This document shows positions 34,091 through 42,988 of a stretch of 64,000 nt of DNA, one piece after another. The notes under the pieces are model-generated. The model had not been told where the DNA came from. It made no database searches and saw only the letters and a program-made list of their open reading frames with translations. The DNA is taken from positions 62,001 to 126,000 of the forward strand of contig NZ_SSNI01000006.1 in assembly GCF_010015475.1 (NCBI RefSeq), given 5' to 3'. A program made the position numbers and the translations under genes. Source of the stretch: Pontibacter pamirensis (GTDB lineage Bacteria; Bacteroidota; Bacteroidia; Cytophagales; Hymenobacteraceae). How positions within the stretch are numbered: the first letter of the stretch is position 1; every line of letters begins with the position of its first letter.

Positions 34091-35434
34091 TTATTTCTTC
34101 AGCACTATCTTCTCTACAGCTTCTTTAAATCGCTGTCCACGGTGTTCGTAATTCTTAAACAAGTCGAAACTTGCACAGGCCGGCGAAAGCAGCACCACAT
34201 CTCCGGCCGTGGCCAGTGAGCGGCTCAGGCGCACAGCATACTCTATGGAAGTGGTTTCTGCAATAATCGGCACTACTCTTCCAAAAGTTTCCTGCAGCTT
34301 TTTGTTGTCTTTGCCCAGGCATACCAGCACTTTCACTTTCTCTCGTGCCAGTTCTACCAGCGTGCTGTAGTCGTTGCCTTTGTCCACGCCACCTGCTATC
34401 CAGATGATGGGCTGCTTGATGCCTTCTAGCGCATACCACACCGCCTCTACATTCGTGGCTTTGGAATCGTTGATATAGGTTACTTCCTTGGCCACTCCTA
34501 CCGGCTGCAGGCGGTGCTCCGCATTCTGAAAAGTTTCCAGAGCCTGCTCAATCGCTTCGTCTGAAACCTGCATCAGTTTGGCCACTGCCACAGCTGCCAT
34601 GGTGTTGTATTGGTTGTGCTTGCCTATGAGAGTGGATTTAGAAGTGTCTATTTCCCCCTTATAAAACTCAACCTCCACTTTTATATTTTTACCCTCCTGG
34701 AAAACTTTGCCATTGCCGGCTCCTTTTAGTGTGAAGGGCACCGTAGTTCCTGCGAACGTCTCTTTATGTAAGGCCTTGGCAATATTTTCGTCATCGGCAT
34801 TGTACACGAAAAAATCAGACCCCGTCATGTTCTGCGCTATCCTTAGCTTGGAGGCAGCATATTTTTCCATGCTGTACTCATAGCGGTCCAAGTGATCCGG
34901 CGTGATGTTCGTGAGTACCGCAATATGCGCCTTGAACTGGTACATGTTGTCGAGCTGAAAACTGCTCAGTTCCACCACGTAGTAGTCGTATTTGTTCTCG
35001 ATTACTTTTTCTGCCAGGCTCTCTCCTATGTTACCTGCCAAACCCACATTCAATCCTGCGTTTTTCAGCAGGTGGTATATCAGCAGCGTCGTCGTTGTTT
35101 TGCCGTTTGTTCCGGTGATGCAGATAAACTTCGCATCTGTATACCTTCCGGCAAATTCGATTTCCGAGATTACCGGTATCTCTCTCTTGGTTGCTTCTTG
35201 TACAATTGCAGCTTTATCAGGAATGCCAGGACTTTTAATGATTTCATCAGCGTTGAGTATTTGGTTAAAAGAATGTGTTTTTTCTTCAAAAGAGATAGCT
35301 GCCGTTACCAGCTTTGCTTTGTAGCTTTCCTTTATCTCCCCCATATCCGAGACAAACACCTCCAGCCCCTTTGCCTTTGCCAGCAAAGCAGCTCCTACAC
35401 CACTCTCTCCTGCTCCTAGTATTGCTACTTTCAT
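34091..35434 (-). CDS. murD: UDP-N-acetylmuramoyl-L-alanine--D-glutamate ligase
   Basis: A 447-residue Mur ligase adding D-Glu. It starts with the Rossmann motif VAILGAGESGVGAALLAKA, has the ATP loop GTNGKTTTTLL, ELSSFQLDNMY in the central domain, and NDSKATNVEAVWYALEG plus IWIAGGVDKGNDY in the C-terminal domain. Position between mraY and ftsW is standard for the cluster. Confidence 0.97.
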   Translation of the reverse strand: MKVAILGAGESGVGAALLAKAKGLEVFVSDMGEIKESYKAKLVTAAISFEEKTHSFNQILNADEIIKSPGIPDKAAIVQEATKREIPVISEIEFAGRYTDAKFICITGTNGKTTTTLLIYHLLKNAGLNVGLAGNIGESLAEKVIENKYDYYVVELSSFQLDNMYQFKAHIAVLTNITPDHLDRYEYSMEKYAASKLRIAQNMTGSDFFVYNADDENIAKALHKETFAGTTVPFTLKGAGNGKVFQEGKNIKVEVEFYKGEIDTSKSTLIGKHNQYNTMAAVAVAKLMQVSDEAIEQALETFQNAEHRLQPVGVAKEVTYINDSKATNVEAVWYALEGIKQPIIWIAGGVDKGNDYSTLVELAREKVKVLVCLGKDNKKLQETFGRVVPIIAETTSIEYAVRLSRSLATAGDVVLLSPACASFDLFKNYEHRGQRFKEAVEKIVLKK

Positions 35435-35467
35435 AGTTTCGTTAATCGTATCCCGTTGTGCCTGTCC

Positions 35468-36688
35468 TTAGCGTAATTTCAAAGTTGCCAAGGTTAAAAT
35501 GGCCAGCATAATGCCCACAATCCAGAAGCGGCCAACGATTTTAGACTCGTGGTAGCCTGATTTCTGATAATGGTGGTGGAGCGGCGACATCTTAAAGATG
35601 CGGCGACCCTCGCCATATTTCTTCCGCGTATATTTAAAATAGCTCACCTGCAGCATCACCGACAGGTTCTCTACCAAGAAGATTCCGCATAAAATGGGAA
35701 TCAATAATTCTTTCCGTACAATCAGCGCCAGCACCGCGATAATACCACCAATGGCCAAACTGCCTGTATCGCCCATAAACACTTGCGCCGGGTAAGTGTT
35801 ATACCACAGGAAACCCACGCAGGCTCCAACAAAAGCGAGACAGAAAATAGCCAGCTCTCCTGAATTCGGTATGTACATAATGTCCAGGTAGTCAGCAAAA
35901 ATGGTGTTACCAGACACGTAGGTGAATATCGCCAGCGTCATGCCAATGATAGCCGAAGTACCAGCCGCCAGTCCGTCGATACCATCTGTTATGTTCGCCC
36001 CGTTAGATACTGCTGTGATAATCAGGATTACAAACGGGATGTACAGGTAACAAGACCAGTCCTGAAACAGCGGCCCGGCAAAAGCAAACAGGTTGCAGTA
36101 GTCCAATTCGTTGTTCTTCCGGAACGGAATGGTTGTAATCATCTTATGCACGTCCGTGTACCTACTGGTAGCGTTAACCGCCGAAACAGTGCCGTCGTTG
36201 AACAGGTACTGCCTCACCACCACATCATCGTTGAAGTATAGTGTCAGCCCCACGATAAGCCCGAGGCCAACCTGGCCTAATATTTTAAAGCGCCCGGCCA
36301 GCCCTTCTTTGTTCTTTCTGAATATCTTGATGTAGTCGTCCAGGAAACCGATAAGGCCTAACCATACCGTAGAGACCAGCATCAGGAGGATATAAATATT
36401 ATCAAGGCGCGCGAACAGCAGCGTAGGCACCAGGATGGCGAGCAGTATAATTAAACCGCCCATCGTCGGCGTTCCCTTCTTCTCCATCTGCCCCTCCAGG
36501 CCCAGGTCGCGGATGCTCTCCCCCACCTGCTTGCGCTGGAGTACTTTTATCAGTTTACCGCCAAATATCATCGCGATCAGCAACGAAACAAGCGTAGCCA
36601 TACCTGCCCTGAATGAGATGTACTGGAACACACCTGCCCCGATAAAATCGAATTCGCGGTCCAGATATGTAAAGAGGTAGTATAGCAT
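35468..36688 (-). CDS. mraY: Phospho-N-acetylmuramoyl-pentapeptide transferase
   Basis: A 406-residue polytopic enzyme making lipid I from undecaprenyl phosphate and UDP-MurNAc-pentapeptide. Motifs are KKGTPTMGG near residue 70, [21 protein letters not shown], the Mg site region [13 protein letters not shown], and HHHYQKSG near the C-terminus. It is longer than the E. coli enzyme (360) because of an extra hydrophilic segment around residues 155-205, a normal trait of Bacteroidota MraY. Followed by murD after 33 bp. Confidence 0.97.
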   Translation of the reverse strand: MLYYLFTYLDREFDFIGAGVFQYISFRAGMATLVSLLIAMIFGGKLIKVLQRKQVGESIRDLGLEGQMEKKGTPTMGGLIILLAILVPTLLFARLDNIYILLMLVSTVWLGLIGFLDDYIKIFRKNKEGLAGRFKILGQVGLGLIVGLTLYFNDDVVVRQYLFNDGTVSAVNATSRYTDVHKMITTIPFRKNNELDYCNLFAFAGPLFQDWSCYLYIPFVILIITAVSNGANITDGIDGLAAGTSAIIGMTLAIFTYVSGNTIFADYLDIMYIPNSGELAIFCLAFVGACVGFLWYNTYPAQVFMGDTGSLAIGGIIAVLALIVRKELLIPILCGIFLVENLSVMLQVSYFKYTRKKYGEGRRIFKMSPLHHHYQKSGYHESKIVGRFWIVGIMLAILTLATLKLR

Positions 36689-36744
36689 TTAATTGTAATC
36701 GTTTTCCCTTGGCTTTATTCTTTGTATTCGTTTGTGCTGTCTTG

Positions 36745-38208
36745 TTACTTACCTAATTGCTGAAACATCTCGTGCAGCACCTGCTTGTCGTCAAAATCGT
36801 ACTTCACGCCTTTTATCTCCTGGTATGTCTCGTGGCCCTTTCCTGCCACCAAAATGATATCATTTTCATCGGCCAGCATAACGGCTGTTTTGATAGCTTC
36901 TCTCCTGTCCAGTACCGATAGTGTTTTTTTATAGTCAAGCGGCTTCACCCCCTTCTGCATGTCCTCCAGAATAGCCTGCGGCTCCTCAAAGCGCGGGTTG
37001 TCGGAGGTCAAAATTACTTTGTCGCTGAAACGGCAGGCAATGTCTGCCATCACGGGGCGCTTGGCTGCGTCGCGGTTTCCGCCGCAACCCACCAGCGTAA
37101 TCACTTTCTGGTTCGGGTTCCGGATCTGCTGAATCGTGTTCAGCACGTTTTCCAGCGCATCCGGCGTATGGGCGTAGTCTACAATGCCAGTTATCTGCGC
37201 ATCCGACACCACATAGTCAAAACGCCCGACGGCAGAGCTTAAACTCGACAACACAGTGAGCGTCTCCATCTTATCTTCATCCATCAGCACAGCCACGCCA
37301 TAAGCACCAAGCAGGTTGTAGGCGTTGAATGCTCCGATCAGCTTACACCATATCTCGTGGCCGTCCACTTCGAGGTGCAGCCCCTGAATAGTATTGTCGA
37401 TGATGCGGGCTTTGAAATTAACAGCTTTGCGTAATGCAAAATAATGCACATTAGCCTGCGTGTTCTGCACCATCACCGGTCCCCGCTTGTCATCGGCGTT
37501 AATAAGCGCAAAAGCACCTTTTGGCAGTATATCGAAGAAAGACTTCTTGGCTTTTATATATTCATCAAAAGTACCATGGTAATCGAGGTGGTCGTGGGTG
37601 ATGTTCGTGAAAACGCCGCCTGCAAATGTGAGCCCCGCCACACGCTGCTGTACCATGGCATGCGAACTTACTTCCATGAAACAATGCGTGCAACCCGCTT
37701 TTACCATCTGCGCCAGCAACTCGTTTAGCTTCACAGCGTCCGGTGTGGTGTGCGTAGCCGGAATCACCTCCTCATCTATCTGGTTCTGCACGGTGGAGAG
37801 CAGCCCAACATGGTAGCCCAATTCACGGAACAGCTTGTGCAGCAGCGTAACAGAAGTTGTTTTTCCGTTTGTACCGGTTACTCCAACCAATTGCAGCTTT
37901 TTGGAAGGAAAATCATAAAAAGCAGAGGCAATATACCCCAGCGCTTCTTTTGAATCCTTTACCACCACGTAAGTTATGCCTTCCTGTAGCTGCGCTGGCA
38001 GCGCTTCACAGACAATGGCAGCCGCATTTAGCGCCTCGGCCTTCGGAATAAAGTCATGCCCATCAGTCTGCACGCCGCGCACTGCCACAAACACCACGTC
38101 CTCCCGCACCTGGCGCGAGTCGAATGTAATACCTGCCACTGACACACCCAGCGAACCTTTTGTGTCCAGCACTTTTACATCTTTCAGTATGGTTTGCAGT
38201 AATTGCAT
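36745..38208 (-). CDS. murE: UDP-MurNAc-tripeptide synthetase (diaminopimelate-adding)
   Basis: A 487-residue Mur ligase. The ATP loop is GVTGTNGKTTSVTLL, the central-domain motif is EVSSHAMVQQRV, and the C-terminal domain has IVDYAHTPDALENVL and LVGCGGNRDAAKRP. The amino-acid selectivity motif DNPR (TSDNPRFEEP) indicates meso-diaminopimelate, so the cell wall should be A1-gamma type. The start overlaps the ftsI stop by one base (TAATG). Confidence 0.97.
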   Translation of the reverse strand: MQLLQTILKDVKVLDTKGSLGVSVAGITFDSRQVREDVVFVAVRGVQTDGHDFIPKAEALNAAAIVCEALPAQLQEGITYVVVKDSKEALGYIASAFYDFPSKKLQLVGVTGTNGKTTSVTLLHKLFRELGYHVGLLSTVQNQIDEEVIPATHTTPDAVKLNELLAQMVKAGCTHCFMEVSSHAMVQQRVAGLTFAGGVFTNITHDHLDYHGTFDEYIKAKKSFFDILPKGAFALINADDKRGPVMVQNTQANVHYFALRKAVNFKARIIDNTIQGLHLEVDGHEIWCKLIGAFNAYNLLGAYGVAVLMDEDKMETLTVLSSLSSAVGRFDYVVSDAQITGIVDYAHTPDALENVLNTIQQIRNPNQKVITLVGCGGNRDAAKRPVMADIACRFSDKVILTSDNPRFEEPQAILEDMQKGVKPLDYKKTLSVLDRREAIKTAVMLADENDIILVAGKGHETYQEIKGVKYDFDDKQVLHEMFQQLGK

Positions 38209-40310
38209 TAGCTAAGCGTAATCGTTATGGTTTTATCTTTATCTATTTCAGTGCCTGGTGCCATGGATTGCCTGTGCACCCGCTTTCCGGAACCTTCCAC
38301 TCTCACCTCCAGGTGTTGATTACCCAGGATAAAGAGTGCGTCACGCAGCGTCATACCTGTTACATCAGGCACTTGCCCCTGCAGCACCGGGTTTGCCTTA
38401 AAATTGAGTGAACGTCGCTGTGGCTCCACTTTCACCCACTCCTCATCTGCTCCGGCGGTAGCATGACTGCTGATGCCAATCTTGTTCAGGATAACAGACA
38501 GATCATCGAAGCTGCCGGCAGGTATCAGCGGCAGGCTGTCTTTATTTGGTACCACGCGGGCATGCATCGGTTTGTGCATAGCCAAGTCGCGGGCATAGGC
38601 CTTGTCTGCCAACTCCTTAAAAACAGGCGCTGCCACATCGCCCCCATACACGTTCACCCCTTTTGGACTGTCGATAATGACAATACAGGAGTATTTCGGG
38701 TTGTCGGCCGGGAAGTAGCCTGCAAAGGAGGTAGAATACTCGCGCACGTAGCGCCCATTCTTCACTTTACGCGCCGTACCTGTTTTACCTGCTACTTTAT
38801 AGTCTGCGCTGCGGATGTTTTTGGCAGTTCCCTGCTCCACCACCCCTTCCAGCATCATTTTCAGTTTCTTCAGCGTCTCATCCGAACAGATTTTCTCATT
38901 CAGCACGCGTGTGTTGAATGATTGAATTACGTTGTCTGCCTTGCGGATTTCCTTTACAATGATCGGCTGTATCTTCACGCCGTTGTTTGCCACCGCGTTG
39001 TAGAAAGCGAGCGTCTGCAGCGGAGAGAGTTTCAGCTCATACCCGATGGCCATGGAGGTAAGCGTAGTACCGTACCAGTTCTTATCCTGCGGGTTCTTCA
39101 TGTACGGGCGTGCCTCGCCTTCCATCTGAAAGCCAAGCGTACTGCTCAAACCAAATTGATGCAGATAGTCTACATAGGCGCGGGGATTCTGGCTGAAGTT
39201 TGCCTCCATCAGCTTTGCCACTCCAATGTTCGACGACTTCTCAAACACCTGCTGCACCGTTATCTTCCCAAAGCCACCATGGTGCGAATCGCTCATAATG
39301 GTATTCCTGATGCGGTAGCGGCCATCGCCGGTATCGATTGTATCCGACAGGTTTATCTGGGGAGCATGCTCCAAGAGGGCCATCATAGAAGCAAGCTTAA
39401 ATGTGGAGCCTGGCTCTGTGCGCCCCTGGTTACCAACTGCATAGTTATAGTCTTCGATGTAGCCGCCGGTGGTTTTACCAAGATTGGCAATCGCCTTTAT
39501 CTCCCCTGTCTTCACCTCCATCATAATCACGCAGCCATACTCTGCCTTTGTTCGCTCCAGGGCTTTGTAAAGGGCGTTTTCAGCAACGTCCTGCAGGTTA
39601 ATATCGATGGTGGTTTTGATGTCGTAGCCGTGCTGCGGCTTTACATCAGTGCCGTCGTAAATTGGCTTGCTTCCCCCAGCGATACGTTCGAAGAGCGCCT
39701 CCCCATCCGTACCTGTCAGGTTGCTGTTGAAGCTATACTCTAAACCTGCCCCGTATTTATCTTCGTTGATAAAGCCGATGGTTCTATCGGCCAGTAAGCC
39801 GAAAGGCTTGAAACGCTTTTCTACTTTCTCGAATATCACGCCGCCTCTGCCTTTTCCTTCCCGGAAAATGGGCCAGCGCGTCATCATTTTCTTGTCCTGA
39901 TAATTTATCTGCCTGCTGTTCAGGCGTATGTAGCGCCTGTCTGAGTGGCGTGCATTCTTAATTTTCCGGCGGTAATGATCCGCAGACTTATCGCCGTAAA
40001 ACCGGGAGAGCAGCAAAGCCAGCGAATCCACACCGCTGTTAAATGTCTCTGCCTTAGCCACTGTCGGGTCGAACGCGACACGGTAAAAAGGCAGTGATGT
40101 TGCCAGAATGCTTCCATTGTCGGAGAAGATGTTTCCGCGCGTAGCGGCCACCGGCTTATAGTAGATGCGGCGCTCTTTGGAGATGCTCTTCCACTTCTGG
40201 CCATCCATAAACTGAATCTGCACGATTTTGTAAACTATCGCACACGCGAAAAGGCAGATAGCCAGAAAGGCTACCCGCACCCTAACGAGTATGGATTTTT
40301 TAATATTCAT
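38208..40310 (-). CDS. ftsI: Septal transpeptidase FtsI (class B PBP) with PASTA domain
   Basis: A 700-residue membrane-anchored penicillin-binding protein that cross-links septal peptidoglycan. The start at 40310 (MNIKKSILVRVRVAFLAI) overlaps the ftsL end by 11 bp; an ATG at 40322 would add four residues. Order: one transmembrane helix, PBP dimerisation domain, transpeptidase domain with SxxK in EPGSTFKLASM, SxN in EKSSNIGVAK and KTG in VAGKTGTARKV, then one C-terminal PASTA domain (VPDVTGMTLRDALFIL). A PASTA tail is common in this order. Confidence 0.96.
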   Translation of the reverse strand: MNIKKSILVRVRVAFLAICLFACAIVYKIVQIQFMDGQKWKSISKERRIYYKPVAATRGNIFSDNGSILATSLPFYRVAFDPTVAKAETFNSGVDSLALLLSRFYGDKSADHYRRKIKNARHSDRRYIRLNSRQINYQDKKMMTRWPIFREGKGRGGVIFEKVEKRFKPFGLLADRTIGFINEDKYGAGLEYSFNSNLTGTDGEALFERIAGGSKPIYDGTDVKPQHGYDIKTTIDINLQDVAENALYKALERTKAEYGCVIMMEVKTGEIKAIANLGKTTGGYIEDYNYAVGNQGRTEPGSTFKLASMMALLEHAPQINLSDTIDTGDGRYRIRNTIMSDSHHGGFGKITVQQVFEKSSNIGVAKLMEANFSQNPRAYVDYLHQFGLSSTLGFQMEGEARPYMKNPQDKNWYGTTLTSMAIGYELKLSPLQTLAFYNAVANNGVKIQPIIVKEIRKADNVIQSFNTRVLNEKICSDETLKKLKMMLEGVVEQGTAKNIRSADYKVAGKTGTARKVKNGRYVREYSTSFAGYFPADNPKYSCIVIIDSPKGVNVYGGDVAAPVFKELADKAYARDLAMHKPMHARVVPNKDSLPLIPAGSFDDLSVILNKIGISSHATAGADEEWVKVEPQRRSLNFKANPVLQGQVPDVTGMTLRDALFILGNQHLEVRVEGSGKRVHRQSMAPGTEIDKDKTITITLS

Positions 40311-40731
40311 CCGCAGGCACAACTACTTGAAAAGGTGGAGATGAACTTTCTACCAGGCCAAGGGGCGCCACGTTGCGTGCCACCTCTGATTGCTTGCTGG
40401 CCTCCATGTACTCAGACTTGAGCGTGGTGAAGTCCGCTCGAAGGTCTTCTGTCTCTATTTTGACTTTTTCAATCTTGCGGATGGTTTTCTCGGCGAAGTG
40501 GGTGTTGCCGATATAGAAAAGGGTGATGCCCGTCAGGAACAGGACGTGCGGCATAAACTTAAGCGGCACCCCATGTTCAAACAAGGCATCTACGTTGGCA
40601 TATTTATCAAGCAGCGCAAATAAGCTGAAGCCTCTGGCCTTTTTTGGCTTCGGTGCTTCCGGCTCTGGCTTCACACGCACCAGGTTTCCCTTAGATGCAT
40701 CTGCTTTCTTTGTTAGTACATTTGAAGCCAT
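40300..40731 (-). CDS. ftsL: FtsL-like cell division protein
   Basis: A 143-residue bitopic protein: a basic, Pro/Lys-rich cytoplasmic start (VRVKPEPEAPKPKKARG), one transmembrane helix (FMPHVLFLTGITLFYIGNT), and a periplasmic coiled coil (RKIEKVKIETEDLRADFTTL). That layout and the place between rsmH and ftsI identify the Bacteroidota FtsL-like protein, whose sequence is poorly conserved. It recruits FtsI/FtsW with FtsQ. Overlaps ftsI by 11 bp. Confidence 0.88.
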   Translation of the reverse strand: MASNVLTKKADASKGNLVRVKPEPEAPKPKKARGFSLFALLDKYANVDALFEHGVPLKFMPHVLFLTGITLFYIGNTHFAEKTIRKIEKVKIETEDLRADFTTLKSEYMEASKQSEVARNVAPLGLVESSSPPFQVVVPADEY

Positions 40732-40771
40732 AATAATTTGTTTCCTTTAGCTAATACTCTGCATTTATCTG

Positions 40772-41683
40772 TCAGCTCTCCGCTCTCTTCTCTGCCACCC
40801 TTAGCTTAGCGCTCCTGGAGCGGCTGTTCTCCAGCAACTCCTGCTCCGTTGGTGTAACCGGTTTGCGGTACACCGCCTCTAATGGCTTTATCTCATTCCC
40901 GAACAGATCCTTCTCTACTTCCCCGAAGAACTTGCCTTTGGCAATGTAGTTCTTCACCAGCCTGTCTTCGAGCGAGTGGTACGAAATCACCACCAGCCGC
41001 CCGCCCGGCTTCAGCAGCTCCGTTGCCTGCTCCAGCATTTCCTCCAGCGCCTTCATCTCGTCGTTCACCTCTATGCGAAGCGCCTGGAACACCTGCGCCA
41101 GGTACTTGTTCTCTTTCCCTTTCGGGGTGCAAGACCTGATGGCCTCTTTAAAGTCATTTATCGTCTGCAGTGGCACCCGGTTCCGCTTTTCCACCACGGT
41201 GCGGGCCAGCGTCTTCGCGTTTTTCACCTCTCCGTAAATCCCGAAGATGCGATGCAACTGCTCTTCCGAATAGGTTTCCAGCACCTCCTGCGCTGTCGTG
41301 CCTGCCTCTGCATTCATGCGCATGTCCAGCGGCCCGTCGAAGCGGGTAGAGAAGCCACGCTCCGGCACGTTAAACTGATGCGACGAAACACCTAAGTCGG
41401 CCAATATACCGTTCACTTCTTTTACCCGGTACAGCCGCAGGTACTTTTTTAAGTCGCGGAAGTTGGCGCGCACAAACTGAAAGGTAGTGCTATCCAGCTT
41501 CTTCGACTGCTCCTCAGCGTCCCGGTCCTGGTCAAACCCATAGAGCTTACCGGCTGTAAGCTTGCTTGCGATAAGGCTAGAATGCCCACCACCTCCAAAG
41601 GTCACGTCTACATAGATTCCTTCGGGCTTAACAGCCAGGGCCTCTACAGACTTCTCTAACATTACTGGACGGTGGTACTCCAT
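40772..41683 (-). CDS. rsmH: 16S rRNA (cytosine-1402 N4)-methyltransferase
   Basis: A 303-residue SAM-dependent enzyme. It starts YHRPVMLEKSVEAL; motif I is YVDVTFGGGGHSSLI, followed by GFDQDRDAE and ILADLGVSSHQFNVPERGFS, and near the end LVVISYHSLEDRLVKNYI. It methylates C1402 in the 30S P site. Second gene of the dcw operon, 3 bp after mraZ and 40 bp before ftsL. Confidence 0.97.
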   Translation of the reverse strand: MEYHRPVMLEKSVEALAVKPEGIYVDVTFGGGGHSSLIASKLTAGKLYGFDQDRDAEEQSKKLDSTTFQFVRANFRDLKKYLRLYRVKEVNGILADLGVSSHQFNVPERGFSTRFDGPLDMRMNAEAGTTAQEVLETYSEEQLHRIFGIYGEVKNAKTLARTVVEKRNRVPLQTINDFKEAIRSCTPKGKENKYLAQVFQALRIEVNDEMKALEEMLEQATELLKPGGRLVVISYHSLEDRLVKNYIAKGKFFGEVEKDLFGNEIKPLEAVYRKPVTPTEQELLENSRSRSAKLRVAEKRAES

Positions 41684-41686
41684 TAA

Positions 41687-42160
41687 TTAAATCAGCGGCT
41701 CTTCAGCCGGTTTATCACCCAGGAACTTCTGGGCGAGCTGTGAGAAATTCTGTTGATCCTTTATCAGGAAGTCCTCATACTGGTCCGGGTTCCATATCTC
41801 TACACGGTTGCCGAGCCCCACCACGATGGCCTCCTTCTCCAGCGCCGCAAACCGCGCCATCGTCTTCGGCACGATAAAGCGGCCTGTGCCATCCAACTCA
41901 ATCTCGGTATTGCCCCGGAAGAAGTTCCGCTGGAAATGACGGTACTCTTCGTTGAACTCGTTTAACCCAGCCACTTTGTCGTAAATCACCTTCCACTCCG
42001 CCTTTGGGTACAGCACCAGGCATGGCTCAAATCCTCTCATAAGCACAACATGGTTGCCTGACTCCTCCGGTAGATTAGCTTTTATCTTTGCAGGTAAAAC
42101 TAATCGTCCCTTGGGGTCAATCTTGCACTCATATTCGCCGGAGAGAAAGTTCATAGGCAA
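41687..42160 (-). CDS. mraZ: Transcriptional regulator MraZ
   Basis: A 157-residue protein of two AbrB-like (SpoVT) repeats: residues ~5-60 (SGEYECKIDPKGRLVLPAK, MRGFEPCLVLYPKAEW) and ~80-130 (ELDGTGRFIVPKTMARFA, VVGLGNRVEIWNPDQYE). In other bacteria MraZ forms a ring and binds direct repeats of a TGGGN-like word at its own promoter. Here three ACCAC words with exact 10-bp spacing (GTGGT on this strand) lie at 42222-42246, overlapping the -33 element. First gene of the dcw operon. Confidence 0.96.
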   Translation of the reverse strand: MPMNFLSGEYECKIDPKGRLVLPAKIKANLPEESGNHVVLMRGFEPCLVLYPKAEWKVIYDKVAGLNEFNEEYRHFQRNFFRGNTEIELDGTGRFIVPKTMARFAALEKEAIVVGLGNRVEIWNPDQYEDFLIKDQQNFSQLAQKFLGDKPAEEPLI

Positions 42161-42192
42161 CGAGGTTCTGACTGTATAGACTTTGGACTATA

Positions 42193-42223
42193 CAAATGTA
42201 GCGAATCAGCAAAACTCCACAAC
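42193..42223 (-). promoter_or_regulatory. Promoter of the mraZ/dcw operon
   Basis: Read on the minus strand: GTTG (42220-42223), 19-nt spacer, TACATTTG (42193-42200), an exact TAnnTTTG. It predicts a start of transcription near 42187 and a leader of under 30 nt. Confidence 0.65.
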
Positions 42224-42246
42224 CACAATCTACCACTTTTTACCAC
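42222..42246 (-). promoter_or_regulatory. MraZ-box-like array at the mraZ promoter
   Basis: ACCAC at 42222, 42232 and 42242, that is GTGGT repeated every 10 bp on the minus strand, with AAA preceding two of the copies (AAAGTGGT). Helical-turn spacing and the GTGG core match known MraZ operators. The array overlaps the -33 element, consistent with autorepression. Confidence 0.65.
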
Positions 42247-42248
42247 TT

Positions 42249-42295
42249 TGTGGATAAATTATGGTTATCCACCCCACTTATCCACATTATCCACA
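42249..42295. promoter_or_regulatory. Cluster of four DnaA-box-like 9-mers
   Basis: TGTGGATAA at 42249-42257 (inverted), TTATCCACC at 42265-42273 (one mismatch), TTATCCACA at 42278-42286 and TTATCCACA at 42287-42295 (adjacent). The consensus DnaA box is TTATNCACA. The cluster could place dcw expression under DnaA control, or be part of a replication origin or DnaA-titrating site. Confidence 0.65.
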
Positions 42296-42448
42296 TTTCC
42301 ACGTCTATATTTTGGGTATAAGTTTATTTGCACCAGTTGCGGCGTTTGCTTATACTACGAGGCACTAAATCATAATACACTGAAAAACACCACTATAACT
42401 AAAATATAGAAAACAACTAATTTTAGCTGATTTGGTTCTTCAACAAAA

Positions 42449-42483
42449 GTGGGAGAAAATGGCAAATGTGGGACAAAGTGGGG
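42449..42483 (+). promoter_or_regulatory. Second MraZ-box-like array
   Basis: GTGGGA (42449), ATGGCA (42459, degenerate), GTGGGA (42468) and GTGGGG (42478), spaced 10, 9 and 10 bp, reading toward the HYC_CC_PP gene. It ends 8 bp before a -7 element TATATTTG (42492-42499) and occupies the -33 region. Confidence 0.55.
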
Positions 42484-42491
42484 GAAATGTG

Positions 42492-42499
42492 TATATTTG
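42492..42499 (+). promoter_or_regulatory. Candidate -7 box of the HYC_CC_PP/TonB operon
   Basis: TATATTTG is an exact TAnnTTTG. It lies only 5 bp before the GTG start at 42504, so the transcript would be nearly leaderless or translation starts further in. No TTTG -33 is present; the GTGGG array is there instead. Confidence 0.4.
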
Positions 42500-42503
42500 C
42501 AAT

Positions 42504-42905
42504 GTGAAAACCACCCTGCGCCATACCGTTCCGCTACTGCTTGCCTTCTGCGTTATGCTGGGGTCTGTGGGCATTGCGCTCAGTGAGCAACTGTGCCTGA
42601 TGACAGGGCTCAGAAAGGTAGAAGCGCTGGCTCATACCGACGGCTGCTGCGAAGGTGAGAAGGCTGCCAATGAGGAAGATAGCTGTTGCACAGAAGAGGT
42701 AACTTTTGCCAAACTGGAGACAGTTTCCTCACAGAAGGCACTGGCTATTGCGCTGCCTGTTTTCTTATATGAGGAGGTAACACCGGTTTTTTCAGGTTTG
42801 TTCAGCAGTTTACCAACAGACCTGCGCCCCCTCACTTACTCCGACTCCTCCCCTCCACTTTATGGCCGCAAGCTCCTGCACCTCCTCCAGGTGCTGATAA
42901 TTTGA
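42504..42905 (+). CDS. HYC_CC_PP-type small exported protein
   Basis: A 133-residue protein. With a GTG start at 42504 it begins MKTTLRHTVPLLLAFCVMLG, a clear signal peptide or anchor. In-frame ATGs at 42432 and 42459 lie in or before the GTGGG array and give a poor N-terminus. Cys-rich motifs HTDGCCEG and EDSCCTEE and the later SSPPLYGR match the small HYC_CC_PP proteins that accompany copper-related TonB receptors in Bacteroidota. The Cys pairs suggest metal binding. First gene of a three-gene operon with a TonB receptor and an HMA-domain protein. Confidence 0.72.
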   Translation: MKTTLRHTVPLLLAFCVMLGSVGIALSEQLCLMTGLRKVEALAHTDGCCEGEKAANEEDSCCTEEVTFAKLETVSSQKALAIALPVFLYEEVTPVFSGLFSSLPTDLRPLTYSDSSPPLYGRKLLHLLQVLII

Positions 42906-42988
42906 TTTTCGCGTGAAAACCGCTGAAGTGGGAGCATTTTCCTCGTCAGCTGTGATTTTTACGTCTGAAATTCAAATTACTTAAAAAC

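Larger units (their letters stand above)
42161..42503. other. Divergent control region between mraZ and the HYC_CC_PP gene
   Basis: A 343-bp gene-free region with the mraZ promoter and GTGGT repeats on the left, a DnaA-box-like cluster at 42249-42295, about 150 bp of mostly AT-rich DNA, and a GTGGG repeat array with a -7 element on the right. No small gene is convincing. Confidence 0.6.

Noticed and set aside
42432-42503. Longer N-terminus for the HYC_CC_PP protein
   Set aside because: It would place the GTGGG array and -7 element inside coding sequence and put a polar stretch ahead of the signal peptide.
42161-42503. Full claim of a chromosomal replication origin
   Set aside because: Only four DnaA-like boxes are visible; no dnaA, no obvious 13-mer unwinding repeats, and GC skew cannot be assessed from one window.
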